From positions 1 to 64,000 of the forward strand of contig VGDT01000010.1 of the NCBI GenBank assembly GCA_016869595.1: DNA of 64,000 nucleotides. Direction: 5' to 3'. A program made the position numbers and the translations under genes. Under the pieces are notes generated by a model. The model ran no database searches and was not told the DNA's origin. It worked only from the letters and a program-made list of their open reading frames with translations. Shown in pieces: positions 50,337 to 59,358 of this stretch (positions within the stretch are counted from its first letter, which is position 1; every line of letters starts with the position of its first letter). This stretch comes from Alphaproteobacteria bacterium. GTDB lineage: Bacteria > Pseudomonadota > Alphaproteobacteria > Rhizobiales > Beijerinckiaceae.

Positions 50337-52148
50337 CTACCCTTCGATCGCTTCGCGCTTGATCTCCAGCTCCAGCCATTGCTCTTCGGCCGCCGCAAGT
50401 TCCGACTCCACCGCCGCGAAGGTCTCGCTCGTCTTCGCAAATTTCGGCGGGTCTTTCGTGTAAAGCTCGGGGTCGTCGAGCAATCGCTGCAGCTTCGCGC
50501 ATTTTTCCCGTAGTTCATCGATCTTGCCGGGCAGTGTCGCGAGCGCATGCTGCTCCTTGAAGGAGAGTTTCTGTTTCGTCGCCGCCTTTTCGCGCGGCGC
50601 TGGCTTTTCTTTCGTCTCCCGCGCCGCCGCGGCGGTCGCGCTCCGCGCGTCAACGCCCTTGCCGCGCTGCGCCACCATGTCGCTATAGCCGCCTGCATAT
50701 TCGATCCAGCGGCCGTTGCCCTCGCTCATCAACACGCTCGACGCGACGCGATCGAGAAAGTCGCGATCATGGCTGACGACGATCAGCGTGCCGGGATAGT
50801 CGGCGAGCAATTCTTCCAGCAGATCGAGCGTTTCGAGATCGAGGTCGTTCGTCGGTTCGTCGAGCACGAGAAGATTGGACGGCTTCGCCAGCGCACGCGC
50901 AAGCATCAGGCGTCCACGCTCGCCGCCAGACAGTCTGCCGATGGGCGTGCGCGCCTGTTCCGGCTTGAACAGAAAGTCTTTCATATAGCCGACGACATGA
51001 CGCCGCTCGCCATTGATTTCGATCGTGTCCGAGCCGCCGCCGGTCAGCGCGTCCTGCAAGGTCGTTTCCGGATCGAGACTCGCGCGGCTTTGCTCGAGGG
51101 TCGCCATTTCGAGATTGGCGCCCAACCGCACTTTGCCGTGATCGGGCGCGCGCGCGCCTATCAAAAGATTCACGAGCGTGGTTTTGCCGGCGCCGTTCGC
51201 CCCGACGACGCCGAGGCGATCGCCGCGCAGAATGCGCGTCGTGAAATTCTCGACGATGACGCGCGCGCCGTATGATTTGCCAATCTTGATCGCCTCGATA
51301 ACAAGCTTGCCGGAGAGCTGCGCTTCGCTTGCTTCGAGCTTCACGTCGCCCGTCGGCATCACGCGGTTGCGCCGCTCCGCCCGCAGATGATGCAGGCTCG
51401 CGAGTCGCTTCATATTGCGCTTGCGCCGACCGGAAACGCCGTGGCGAAGCCAATGTTCTTCGGCGACGATCTTGCGCGCCAATTTATGCTGTTGCTTTTC
51501 CTCTTCCTCCAATTCACGGTCGCGCCAGGCTTCGAACTCCTTGAAGCCGCGCGCCAGGTGGCGCGTGCGGCCGCGGTCGATCCACAGCGTTTCCCGCGTC
51601 AGATCCTGAAGAAAGCGGCGATCATGGCTGATGAGCACGAGCGCCGAGCGCAACCCCGCGAGCTTTTCTTCAAGCCACAGGATCGTCGGCAGATCGAGAT
51701 GGTTCGTGGGTTCGTCTAAAAGCAGAATGTCGGGTTCGGGCGCGAGAACGCGCGCGAGCGCCGCCCGCCGCGCTTCGCCGCCCGAAAGACGCGCGGGGTC
51801 TTCATCGCCTTGGAGCCCCAAATCATTGAGCAGCGTCCTGGCGACGTGGGGATCGTCGAGCGGGCCGAGCCCCGCTTCGACATAGGCGAGCGCCGTCGTG
51901 AAGTCCGAGAAATCCGGCTCCTGCGGCAGATAGCGCAGCGACGCGCCCGGCTGCAAAAAGCGCACGCCGCCGTCGGGTTCGATTTCGCCTGCGGCGATCT
52001 TGAGAAGCGTTGATTTGCCGGAGCCGTTGCGACCGACGACGCAGAGCCGCGCGCCCGGCGTGACCGAGAGATCGGCGCCCTCTAACAGCGGCTTGCCGCC
52101 GAGGGTCAGTGTTACGCCTTGCAGAGTGAGAAGGGGCGGCGGGGGCAT
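50337..52148 (-). CDS. ABC-F family ATP-binding protein (Uup-like)
   Basis: Two ABC domains (GRNGSGKSTLLK, SGGEARRAALARVLAPEPDILLLDEPTNHLD; GANGAGKTTLVN, SGGERGRLMLARALAKPSNLLVLDEPTNDLD) and a C-terminal coiled coil. Confidence 0.93.
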   Translation of the reverse strand: MPPPPLLTLQGVTLTLGGKPLLEGADLSVTPGARLCVVGRNGSGKSTLLKIAAGEIEPDGGVRFLQPGASLRYLPQEPDFSDFTTALAYVEAGLGPLDDPHVARTLLNDLGLQGDEDPARLSGGEARRAALARVLAPEPDILLLDEPTNHLDLPTILWLEEKLAGLRSALVLISHDRRFLQDLTRETLWIDRGRTRHLARGFKEFEAWRDRELEEEEKQQHKLARKIVAEEHWLRHGVSGRRKRNMKRLASLHHLRAERRNRVMPTGDVKLEASEAQLSGKLVIEAIKIGKSYGARVIVENFTTRILRGDRLGVVGANGAGKTTLVNLLIGARAPDHGKVRLGANLEMATLEQSRASLDPETTLQDALTGGGSDTIEINGERRHVVGYMKDFLFKPEQARTPIGRLSGGERGRLMLARALAKPSNLLVLDEPTNDLDLETLDLLEELLADYPGTLIVVSHDRDFLDRVASSVLMSEGNGRWIEYAGGYSDMVAQRGKGVDARSATAAAARETKEKPAPREKAATKQKLSFKEQHALATLPGKIDELREKCAKLQRLLDDPELYTKDPPKFAKTSETFAAVESELAAAEEQWLELEIKREAIEG

Positions 52149-52359
52149 GGGAAGCTTAGCAGCGGCTTATGGACATGAGATAAGCTTTTCCACGCCGCCA
52201 GGCCGTTTGTCACCCCCGAGATTGATCGTTCGCCGCAGGCATGTTTTTCAGTACGAGGATGACTTGCCGACTGTGTCGCGCGAACTCGAAAAGCGCTTCA
52301 GCGCGGTGAGCGTCGAAACGATCGGCTGCGCCGCGTTGTTTTCGGCGAGCGTGAAGGAC

Positions 52360-53997
52360 TCAGGCGCCTAATCCCAACGCCTTTCGCACGCGGGCGGAAT
52401 AGCCATAGAGATCGGGGCGCAGCGCGATCCGCCCGCCTTCATCGACATAGGCGGTGAAATATTCGATGTGGATCGGCAGCGGCTTCGCCAGATTGATGTA
52501 GCGCTCCGAGCCGCCGATCAGCCGGCGCACGCGGCTCTCCGACCAGCCGCTGCCGGGGCCGAGCACGGCTTCGGCGAGCGCGAAAGGCGCATCGACGCGC
52601 ATGCAGCCATGGCTGAAGGCGCGATGCGACGCGGAGAACAGGTTGCGCGACGGCGTGTCGTGCAGATAGACCGAGAAGTCGTTGGGGAACATGAATTTGA
52701 TGCGCCCGAGCGCATTGCGCTCGCCCGGCGGCTGGCGCACGACGAGCTTGCCGCCGCGATAGGACACGTTGAAGCCGCTCGCCGCGATGGCGGCGACGTC
52801 GCCATTTGCCTTCGGCAGCATCTCCTTATTCAGGATCGACGGCGGCACGTTCCAATAGGGATTGACGATGATGTATTGCAGCGCGTTGGAGAAGATCGGC
52901 GTCGGCGTCGTCTCTTTGCCGACGATAACGCGCGTGCGATGCGTCACCTCGCCGTTGCGCACCACGGCGAGCTCAAAATCAGGAATGTTCACCTCGACCC
53001 GCTCTTCGCCGAGGTCGCGCGGCAGCCATCGCCACCGCTCCATATTGGCGATGATTTCGGCTTCGACGCGCGATATTGAAGTTGCAGCGAGCGCGGCGGC
53101 GCGACTCCGCTTAGACTTGCTCGTGGGGGGAAGGGCGTCGCTTTGCGAGACAGCGTCAGCGGCTGCGTAACGGCCGTCGGCAGCCGGCGCGACGGCGCGC
53201 TGCGCTTTCAGCTCGATCAGCTTTTCGCGCAGCTGCTGATAGCCGTAATGCGTGGGATTATAGGCCTGCAGCGCGTCGCCGGCGTTTTCGCCTGCGCCGG
53301 CGATTTCCGTCACGGTAATCGCTGGATCGGGAAGAGTCGTCTTCGATCCGATGAGTCGCGAGATGCTCGCGGGGTCGATCCGGGCGCCGCGCGCCTGTAG
53401 CGCATAGACGGCTACGGCTTCCGACAGGACGAGGTCGTCCGCCGCCGTCGGAGCTGCTTTCTCCGCGTTCGGCGCGGCAAAGGCGCGAAGATCGAGTCCA
53501 TCGTCAGCGGCGCGCGCAATGCGCACAAGCGCCGCCAGCGCCGAGTCGCGCCATTCGCCATTCTCGATCCAGAAGGGCGCGAAATCCCGTGCCGCATAAG
53601 CGGCGGCGAGCGCTGCGCGCAGACGACGGCGCTCCGGCGCCACAGTGGCGTCGGCAGCCCAGGCGTCGAGCGCCAAAGCGAGATTGCGGTTCTCCGCGGG
53701 CTGAAGGCTCCAGGCGAGGTCGAGCGGGTCCGGCGATGCCGGCTTGGCGCGTGGCTCGACATCGAGGAGGGCTGCGGTGGGCGCGATGTCAGTGACGGCA
53801 AAATCGGTATTGTCCAACGGCGCGCGCGTCAGGACTCGCTCGACGCCAAAAAGCGCAACGAGCGCCGGCGGGTCAAATAGCTCGGCGCGACGCGGCGGAT
53901 ATTGCTTCGCGACTGCTGGAGCCGCGAGCGCGGAAACGATCGCGAACGCAGCAGCGATGTAGAAAATTCGTCCGGCTTTTTTGTCGCCAGCAGTCAT
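52360..53997 (-). CDS. L,D-transpeptidase (YcbB/LdtD-like)
   Basis: Signal peptide; NPYWNVPPSILNKEMLP; HRAFSHGCMRVDAPFALAEAVLG catalytic motif. Confidence 0.9.
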   Translation of the reverse strand: MTAGDKKAGRIFYIAAAFAIVSALAAPAVAKQYPPRRAELFDPPALVALFGVERVLTRAPLDNTDFAVTDIAPTAALLDVEPRAKPASPDPLDLAWSLQPAENRNLALALDAWAADATVAPERRRLRAALAAAYAARDFAPFWIENGEWRDSALAALVRIARAADDGLDLRAFAAPNAEKAAPTAADDLVLSEAVAVYALQARGARIDPASISRLIGSKTTLPDPAITVTEIAGAGENAGDALQAYNPTHYGYQQLREKLIELKAQRAVAPAADGRYAAADAVSQSDALPPTSKSKRSRAAALAATSISRVEAEIIANMERWRWLPRDLGEERVEVNIPDFELAVVRNGEVTHRTRVIVGKETTPTPIFSNALQYIIVNPYWNVPPSILNKEMLPKANGDVAAIAASGFNVSYRGGKLVVRQPPGERNALGRIKFMFPNDFSVYLHDTPSRNLFSASHRAFSHGCMRVDAPFALAEAVLGPGSGWSESRVRRLIGGSERYINLAKPLPIHIEYFTAYVDEGGRIALRPDLYGYSARVRKALGLGA

Positions 53998-54239
53998 GGC
54001 TCTTCCCCCGCGAACCTCATTTCAGCGAGGTCTGAGCGCTTTTCCGGTTAAGTTCTGTGCGATAGCGCAAGCGCAGGGCGCTGAGCCATTACTTCGATGA
54101 AAGAGTAATGCGCGGCGCGAGCCTTGTGAATCCTTACGGGTTTACACATGCCTGTGAGCCGCCAAAAAAGCCGAACTGTGGCGGCTACGCTACAGTCGCG
54201 CCGGCGCCGAATCCAGGTTAGCGAGGCGTCATCTCACCG

Positions 54240-54374
54240 CGTCATGGCTGCGCTTGTCGCGGCCATCCACACGACGACATGATGCAAATGTGAGAACATG
54301 AGCCGATGCCGTCTCCGCGTAATGCGTTTCGCGATGTCCCGGCGTGGATGCCCGGCGCAAGGCCGGGCATGACG
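54240..54374. repeat. palindromic intergenic repeat, family A copy 2
   Basis: CGTCATGGCTGCGCTTGTCGCGGCCATCCAC...AATGCGTTTCGCGATGTCCCGGCGTGGATGCCCGGCGCAAGGCCGGGCATGACG; same architecture as 37255-37362. Confidence 0.85.
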
Positions 54375-54486
54375 GCTGAAAGCGAGCTGAAATTAACCCG
54401 AGTTCGGAGGCCCGTATAGTCGTTCCGGGCGATGGCGGGCCAGACTCGAACACGCTATGATCCGACGTCGATCCTCGAGGCCGCGG

Positions 54487-54780
54487 ATGAAACCCTATAT
54501 CGTCATCGTCCATAAGGACGAAAACAGCGCCTACGGCATGAGCTTTCCCGACGCGCCGGGATGTTTTTCGGCCGCTGACGAAATCGACGATATCTTCGCC
54601 ATGGCTGCTGAGGCGCTGGAGCTTTGGGCGGAGGGGATGCGCGAGGACGAGCAGCCGATCCCTGAGCCGCGCGATTTTGAAGTCTTGCGGGCCGATCCGA
54701 AATGGGCGGAGAGTTTTGCCGACGCGGAAATCGTGATCGCCGTCGAAGCGCCATGGGCGCAAAAGCAAGCGGCTGAGTAA
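54487..54780 (+). CDS. hicB: HicB-type antitoxin
   Basis: MKPYIVIVHKDENSAYGMSFPDAPGCFSAADEIDDIFAMAAEALELWAEGMREDEQPIPEPR HicB partial RNase H-like fold. Confidence 0.88.
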   Translation: MKPYIVIVHKDENSAYGMSFPDAPGCFSAADEIDDIFAMAAEALELWAEGMREDEQPIPEPRDFEVLRADPKWAESFADAEIVIAVEAPWAQKQAAE

Positions 54781-54975
54781 TTAGTCTCTTGGCCAACCTG
54801 CGCTTTCATAAATGCTGAGCACGGTTTTTGGCGGCATGTCTTTCTTCGGGTGCGCCACGGTCACACGACCGGATTTCGTCGGATGCTTGAACTGGCGATG
54901 CGAGCCTTTGGAGCGCACGAGTCGCCAGCCCTCTTTTTCGAGGCGGCGAATGATATCGCGGCTGTTGGTAAGCAT
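54781..54975 (-). CDS. hicA: HicA-type mRNA interferase toxin
   Basis: MLTNSRDIIRRLEKEGWRLVRSKGSHRQFKHPTKSGRVTVAHPKKDMPPKTVLSIYESAGWPRD; GSHxQFxHP catalytic motif. Confidence 0.92.
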   Translation of the reverse strand: MLTNSRDIIRRLEKEGWRLVRSKGSHRQFKHPTKSGRVTVAHPKKDMPPKTVLSIYESAGWPRD

Positions 54976-55102
54976 GTGAGCGCCTTATGATTCGGCGCTC
55001 ATTATTTCAGCAAAAACCCACCTCTGCGGGATTATGCAAATTACGGTGATGAAATGCGGGGAGATTGGGGAAAGACACTTGTCAATCCTTGACTGTCTCG
55101 AA

Positions 55103-57463
55103 TCACCCCGCTTCCACAAAACTCTCCAACACCATCTTTCTGCCGGCCTTGTCGAAATCGACCGTGAGCTTGTTCCCGTCGACCGCCGCCACTGAGCCTG
55201 GCCCGAACTTCAGGTGAAACACCCGCGCGCCGACCGAAAAGCGCGAGCCGCCGGAGGAGCGGGCGATCACTTCGCCGTCGATCGTCATCGGTTGCTTCCC
55301 TCGTGAGCCGCGGGACTCGCGCATCGGCTCGCCGCGCGCTGAATCATTCCGCGCCGCCTGGGCGCGCTTCCAGCCCGGCGTCGAATAGTCTGAGCCATAG
55401 ACGTCGAGATTGGCGAAGCGCGAGACGCCATAGGAGCCGTATTGCGAGGCGTTCGGCGCCTCGACCACTTCAACATTGTCCGACGGCAGATTGTCGATGA
55501 AGCGCGAAGGAATGGTCGGTTGCCAAAGACCATGAATGCGCCGGTTGCTGGCGAAATAGATTTTCGCCCAGCGCTTGGCGCGCGTCAGGCCGACATAAGC
55601 GAGACGGCGCTCTTCCTCGAGTCCGGCGCGTCCCTGTTCGTCAAGCGTGCGCTGGCTCGGAAACAGTCCTTCCTCCCAGCCGGGGAGATAAACGGTCTCG
55701 AACTCGAGGCCCTTGGCGCCATGCAGCGTCATGATCGACACGCGCTCTTGATCAACGGCGCTGTCGGCCTCCATGACGAGCGACACATGTTCGAGAAATG
55801 AGTCGAGGTCGGGAAAGGCCTCCATCGCCCGAACAAGTTCTTTCAAATTGTCCAGCCGGCCGGTCGCCTCGGGCGTCTTGTCCGCGCGCCACAGCTCAGT
55901 ATAGCCAGATTCGTCAAGCGCCTGCTCGGCGAGCTCATGCTGCGGCTTTGTATCGATCAGCGCGCGCCAGCGATCGAAATCACTGACAAGGCCGCGCAGC
56001 GCGCCGCGGGGCTTAGGCTTAAGCTCCTCGCTTTCGACAAGGATGCGCGCCGCCTGCATCAGCGGAACCCGCTCGCGCCTTGCGTATTCATGCAGCATTT
56101 GCAGCGTCGCGTCACCGAGCCCGCGTTTCGGCGTATTGATGATGCGCTCGAAGGCGAGATCGTCGGCAGGCTGCGCGACGCAGCGCAGATAGGCGAGCGC
56201 GTCGCGAATTTCGAGTCGCTCATAGAAGCGCGGGCCGCCGATGACGCGATAGGGCAGGCCGATCTCGACGAAGCGCTCTTCGAATTCGCGCATCTGAAAC
56301 GAGGCGCGCACGAGAATGGCGATCTCTTCGAGCGAATCGCCCTTGCGGCTCGACTGCTCGATGTCTTCGCCGATGACGCGCGCCTCTTCCTGGCTGTCCC
56401 AAACGCCGGTGAGCGTCGGCTTTTCGCCGTCGCCGCCGTCGGTGAACAGCGTTTTGCCGAGCCGCCCGTCGTTATGGGAAATCAGATGCGAGGCGGCGGC
56501 GAGAATATGCCCCGTCGAGCGGTAATTGCGCTCCAGGCGAATGACTTTGGCGCCGGGAAAATCCTGCTCGAAACGCAGGATGTTTTCGACCTCGGCGCCG
56601 CGCCAGCCATAGACGCTCTGATCATCGTCGCCGACGCAGCAGAGATTTTGTCGCCCCGGCGCACGCCCTTGCGAGATCAATCGCAGCCATAAATATTGCG
56701 CGACATTCGTGTCCTGATATTCGTCGACGAGGATGTATTTGAAGCGGCGCTGATAGTCGGCGAGCACGTCCGGATTGTCGCGAAAGAGCCGCAGGCTCTC
56801 CATCAAGAGATCGCCGAAATCGACGGCATTTAGGACCTTGAGCCGCTCCTGATAGAGCGCGTAAAGCGCGGCGCCTTTGCCATTGGCGAAGCTCTCGGCC
56901 TCGCCCGCTGGAACCTGCGCTGGCGTCAGCCCGCGGTTCTTCCAGCCGTCGATGCGCATGGCGAGCGCGCGCGCCGGCCAGCGCTTATCGTCGATATTTT
57001 CCGCATGTAGCACTTGCTTCAAAAGGCGGATTTGATCGTCTGTGTCGAGAATGGTGAAGTTCGGTTTCAGCCCGACGAGCTCGGCGTGGCGGCGCAGAAT
57101 CTTGGCGCTGATGGCGTGAAAGGTGCCGAGCCATTGCATGGCCTGCGCGCCTTCGCCGACCAGCGCCTCGACGCGTTGGCGCATCTCGCGCGCCGCCTTA
57201 TTGGTGAAGGTGACGGCGAGGATTTCATAGGCGCGCGCCTTGCCGAGCGCGAGGATGTGGGCGATGCGCGTCGTCAGCGCCCGCGTCTTGCCCGTGCCGG
57301 CGCCGGCGAGCACCAGCACCGGTCCGTCGAGCGTTTCGACGGCGGCGCGCTGTTCGGGATTGAGCGCGTCGAGATAACGCGACCGCCCAGTCGCCGCCAC
57401 GCGCGCAGCAAGCCCGCCCGTCTGCGGCGCGTAGTCGGACTGAGGCGACAGGCTGCTTTTCAT
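55103..57463 (-). CDS. uvrD: UvrD/PcrA-type DNA helicase II
   Basis: LNPEQRAAVETLDGPVLVLAGAGTGKTRALTTRIAHIL; CVGDDDQSVYGWRGAEVENIL; LTRAKRWAKIY. ATG at 57463. Confidence 0.95.
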   Translation of the reverse strand: MKSSLSPQSDYAPQTGGLAARVAATGRSRYLDALNPEQRAAVETLDGPVLVLAGAGTGKTRALTTRIAHILALGKARAYEILAVTFTNKAAREMRQRVEALVGEGAQAMQWLGTFHAISAKILRRHAELVGLKPNFTILDTDDQIRLLKQVLHAENIDDKRWPARALAMRIDGWKNRGLTPAQVPAGEAESFANGKGAALYALYQERLKVLNAVDFGDLLMESLRLFRDNPDVLADYQRRFKYILVDEYQDTNVAQYLWLRLISQGRAPGRQNLCCVGDDDQSVYGWRGAEVENILRFEQDFPGAKVIRLERNYRSTGHILAAASHLISHNDGRLGKTLFTDGGDGEKPTLTGVWDSQEEARVIGEDIEQSSRKGDSLEEIAILVRASFQMREFEERFVEIGLPYRVIGGPRFYERLEIRDALAYLRCVAQPADDLAFERIINTPKRGLGDATLQMLHEYARRERVPLMQAARILVESEELKPKPRGALRGLVSDFDRWRALIDTKPQHELAEQALDESGYTELWRADKTPEATGRLDNLKELVRAMEAFPDLDSFLEHVSLVMEADSAVDQERVSIMTLHGAKGLEFETVYLPGWEEGLFPSQRTLDEQGRAGLEEERRLAYVGLTRAKRWAKIYFASNRRIHGLWQPTIPSRFIDNLPSDNVEVVEAPNASQYGSYGVSRFANLDVYGSDYSTPGWKRAQAARNDSARGEPMRESRGSRGKQPMTIDGEVIARSSGGSRFSVGARVFHLKFGPGSVAAVDGNKLTVDFDKAGRKMVLESFVEAG

Positions 57464-57843
57464 GATTCTGCGATCATATAGGAGAACGGAAGGCGAATCA
57501 CGAGCTTGAGCGGCTTGAACCTCAGCTATTGACCCATTTTTGCCTTGCCGAGCGTCCGCTGACGGGACGAGCGCTTCATGGCGCGGGGGGCGCCGGCGAC
57601 AGCACAATGCCTCCGGTCTTCGATCACAGGTCAGTTTTGCTCAGACGGGGCGGGCGGCTGGACGGGGTGTTTTGTCGCCATTGGCGATCACCGCCACAGA
57701 ATGATCGGAATTTCCTCTCAAACTCGACGTTCTTTACATTCCGAAAAGCAAGTGACGGCACTCTCAGCTCAGCGAAGACGTTCAGCGAATTTCTGCCGGA
57801 ATATTCTTTAGGTCCGGCGACGGGTCATGGGGGCTCCAAAATC

Positions 57844-58551
57844 ATGATCATGGACGATGGAATCGCCGATTCCGGCGAAAGCAACGAGGGTGTTCTGCTC
57901 GGGCTTCGGTCGGGGCGTCTCAGCCGCCGGTCGTTTCTGGTCGGCTCCGCCGCCGGTCTCGGCGCGGCCGGTCTCGCCGGCTGCGTATCCGACGACATGG
58001 GCCGCGCCGAGGCGGCGAAGTTTTACGCCGCCGTGCCCAATGAGAAATACCCCATCCCGGCGGTCGACATCGGCAAGCTCCATCCGAAATATTTTCGCAA
58101 GACAGTGCGCTACGAAACCAAAGAGGCGCCCGGCACGATTATCGTCGATCCCGCCAACTACTATGTTTACCGCATCGAAGGCGACGGAAACGCCACCCGC
58201 TATGGCGCCAATGTCAGCCGCCCCGGATTCCTGTGGAGCGGTGAAGTTTATGTCGGGCGCAAGGCCGAATGGCCCACCTGGACGCCCCCCAAGGAGATGA
58301 TGGCGCGACAGCCGGAGGCGCGCAAATATGCCGGCGGCATGCCGGGAGGTCTGGAAAATCCGCTCGGCGCCCGCGTGCTCTATCTCTATAAGAACGGCGC
58401 CTACACGGTCTACACGATCTACAGCACCAGCGACCCCGAGACGATCGGGGCCGGCATCACGAGCGGCTGCACCGGCCTCCTCAGCCAGGACATGCTCGAC
58501 CTCTATTCACGAACGCCGATCAAGACGAAGGTGATCATGCTGCCGGCATAG
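57844..58551 (+). CDS. L,D-transpeptidase-fold (ErfK/YbiS) protein with Tat-type lipoprotein signal; active site motif divergent
   Basis: RRSFLVGSAAGLGAAGLAGC Tat+lipobox; NYYVYRIEGDGNATRYGANVSRPGFLWSGEVYVGRKAEWPTWTPPKEMM; YTIYSTSDPETIGAGITSGCTGLLS. Confidence 0.85.
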   Translation: MIMDDGIADSGESNEGVLLGLRSGRLSRRSFLVGSAAGLGAAGLAGCVSDDMGRAEAAKFYAAVPNEKYPIPAVDIGKLHPKYFRKTVRYETKEAPGTIIVDPANYYVYRIEGDGNATRYGANVSRPGFLWSGEVYVGRKAEWPTWTPPKEMMARQPEARKYAGGMPGGLENPLGARVLYLYKNGAYTVYTIYSTSDPETIGAGITSGCTGLLSQDMLDLYSRTPIKTKVIMLPA

Positions 58552-58770
58552 CCGACGGCGTCGACCTCCTGTCCCGGCGCCGCCGGCGCCGGCGGCGCAA
58601 AGCAGGGTCGTTCGTTAGAGTCGTAGCGATTGTGGGGGGGTGGCGGTCACTTGCCGTGTGTCGGCGCCACGCCGCTTCGAACGTCCGCTGCCTCATTGTT
58701 TCCCCCCAATAGCGGAGACCGACTGGAGTCGGTCGATAGTTCACGTTGGCCCGCGGTCCGATAGCGGCCA

Positions 58771-59073
58771 TTACCGGACCGCCCGCGAATGTCCGGAATT
58801 GTCGGATACGAGACGCTCCAACGCCCGCTCCAGAACGAATACCCTCAGCGCCGAGGATAAATTTGCTTCGCCTCGCCCGGCGTCGACGCGGGCGACGAGG
58901 GCGGCGAGCGAGACGCCCTCCTGCGCCGCGATCTCTTTCAGCGCCCGCCAGAAGGCGTCTTCAAGCGACACGCTGGTGCGATGGCCGGCGATGACGACTG
59001 AATGTTTGACGATTCGGCGCGAACTGGCGTCTAGAGCGCGCTGCGAAAAAGTGGACGCCGGTTTTTCGTGCAA
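58771..59073 (-). CDS. ribbon-helix-helix domain protein; start uncertain (TTG inside a repeat)
   Basis: VKHSVVIAGHRTSVSLEDAFWRALKEIAAQEGVSLAALVARVD is a typical alphaproteobacterial RHH protein core. Confidence 0.75.
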   Translation of the reverse strand: MHEKPASTFSQRALDASSRRIVKHSVVIAGHRTSVSLEDAFWRALKEIAAQEGVSLAALVARVDAGRGEANLSSALRVFVLERALERLVSDNSGHSRAVR

Positions 59074-59143
59074 AGCGCGCTCTATGCTTTTGAATCGATC
59101 ACGTCATCTGCATTTGGGCGATCCGCCCAAATGCAGCGTGATC
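59032..59143. repeat. compound palindromic repeat element (two adjacent hairpins)
   Basis: TAGAGCGCGCT (59032-59042)/AGCGCGCTCTA (59074-59084) with inner GAAAAA/TTTTTC; CTGCATTTGGGCG-ATC-CGCCCAAATGCAG (59108-59136) flanked by GATCACG/CGTGATC. Confidence 0.85.
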
Positions 59144-59163
59144 TATTGGCGCGTACGCATCGC

Positions 59164-59358
59164 TCACGCTTGATCTTCCGCGTCGAGCTCGCGTCTATGG
59201 CCGTCGAGTCTGGCGTTTTCCAGCCGCTTCTGCGCGGCTGTCAATTCGCGTTCGGATTTGCTGCGCCCGAAGGCGGCGCGGTTCGTCTGCGCCGTCTTTT
59301 CCTGCTCGCGGCGGTCGCGCTGTTTGCGCGCGCGACGCAGATTGACGATCTCGCCCAT
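59164..59358 (-). CDS. DUF4169 family protein
   Basis: MGEIVNLRRARKQRDRREQEKTAQTNRAAFGRSKSERELTAAQKRLENARLDGHRRELD, characteristic of DUF4169. Confidence 0.85.
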   Translation of the reverse strand: MGEIVNLRRARKQRDRREQEKTAQTNRAAFGRSKSERELTAAQKRLENARLDGHRRELDAEDQA

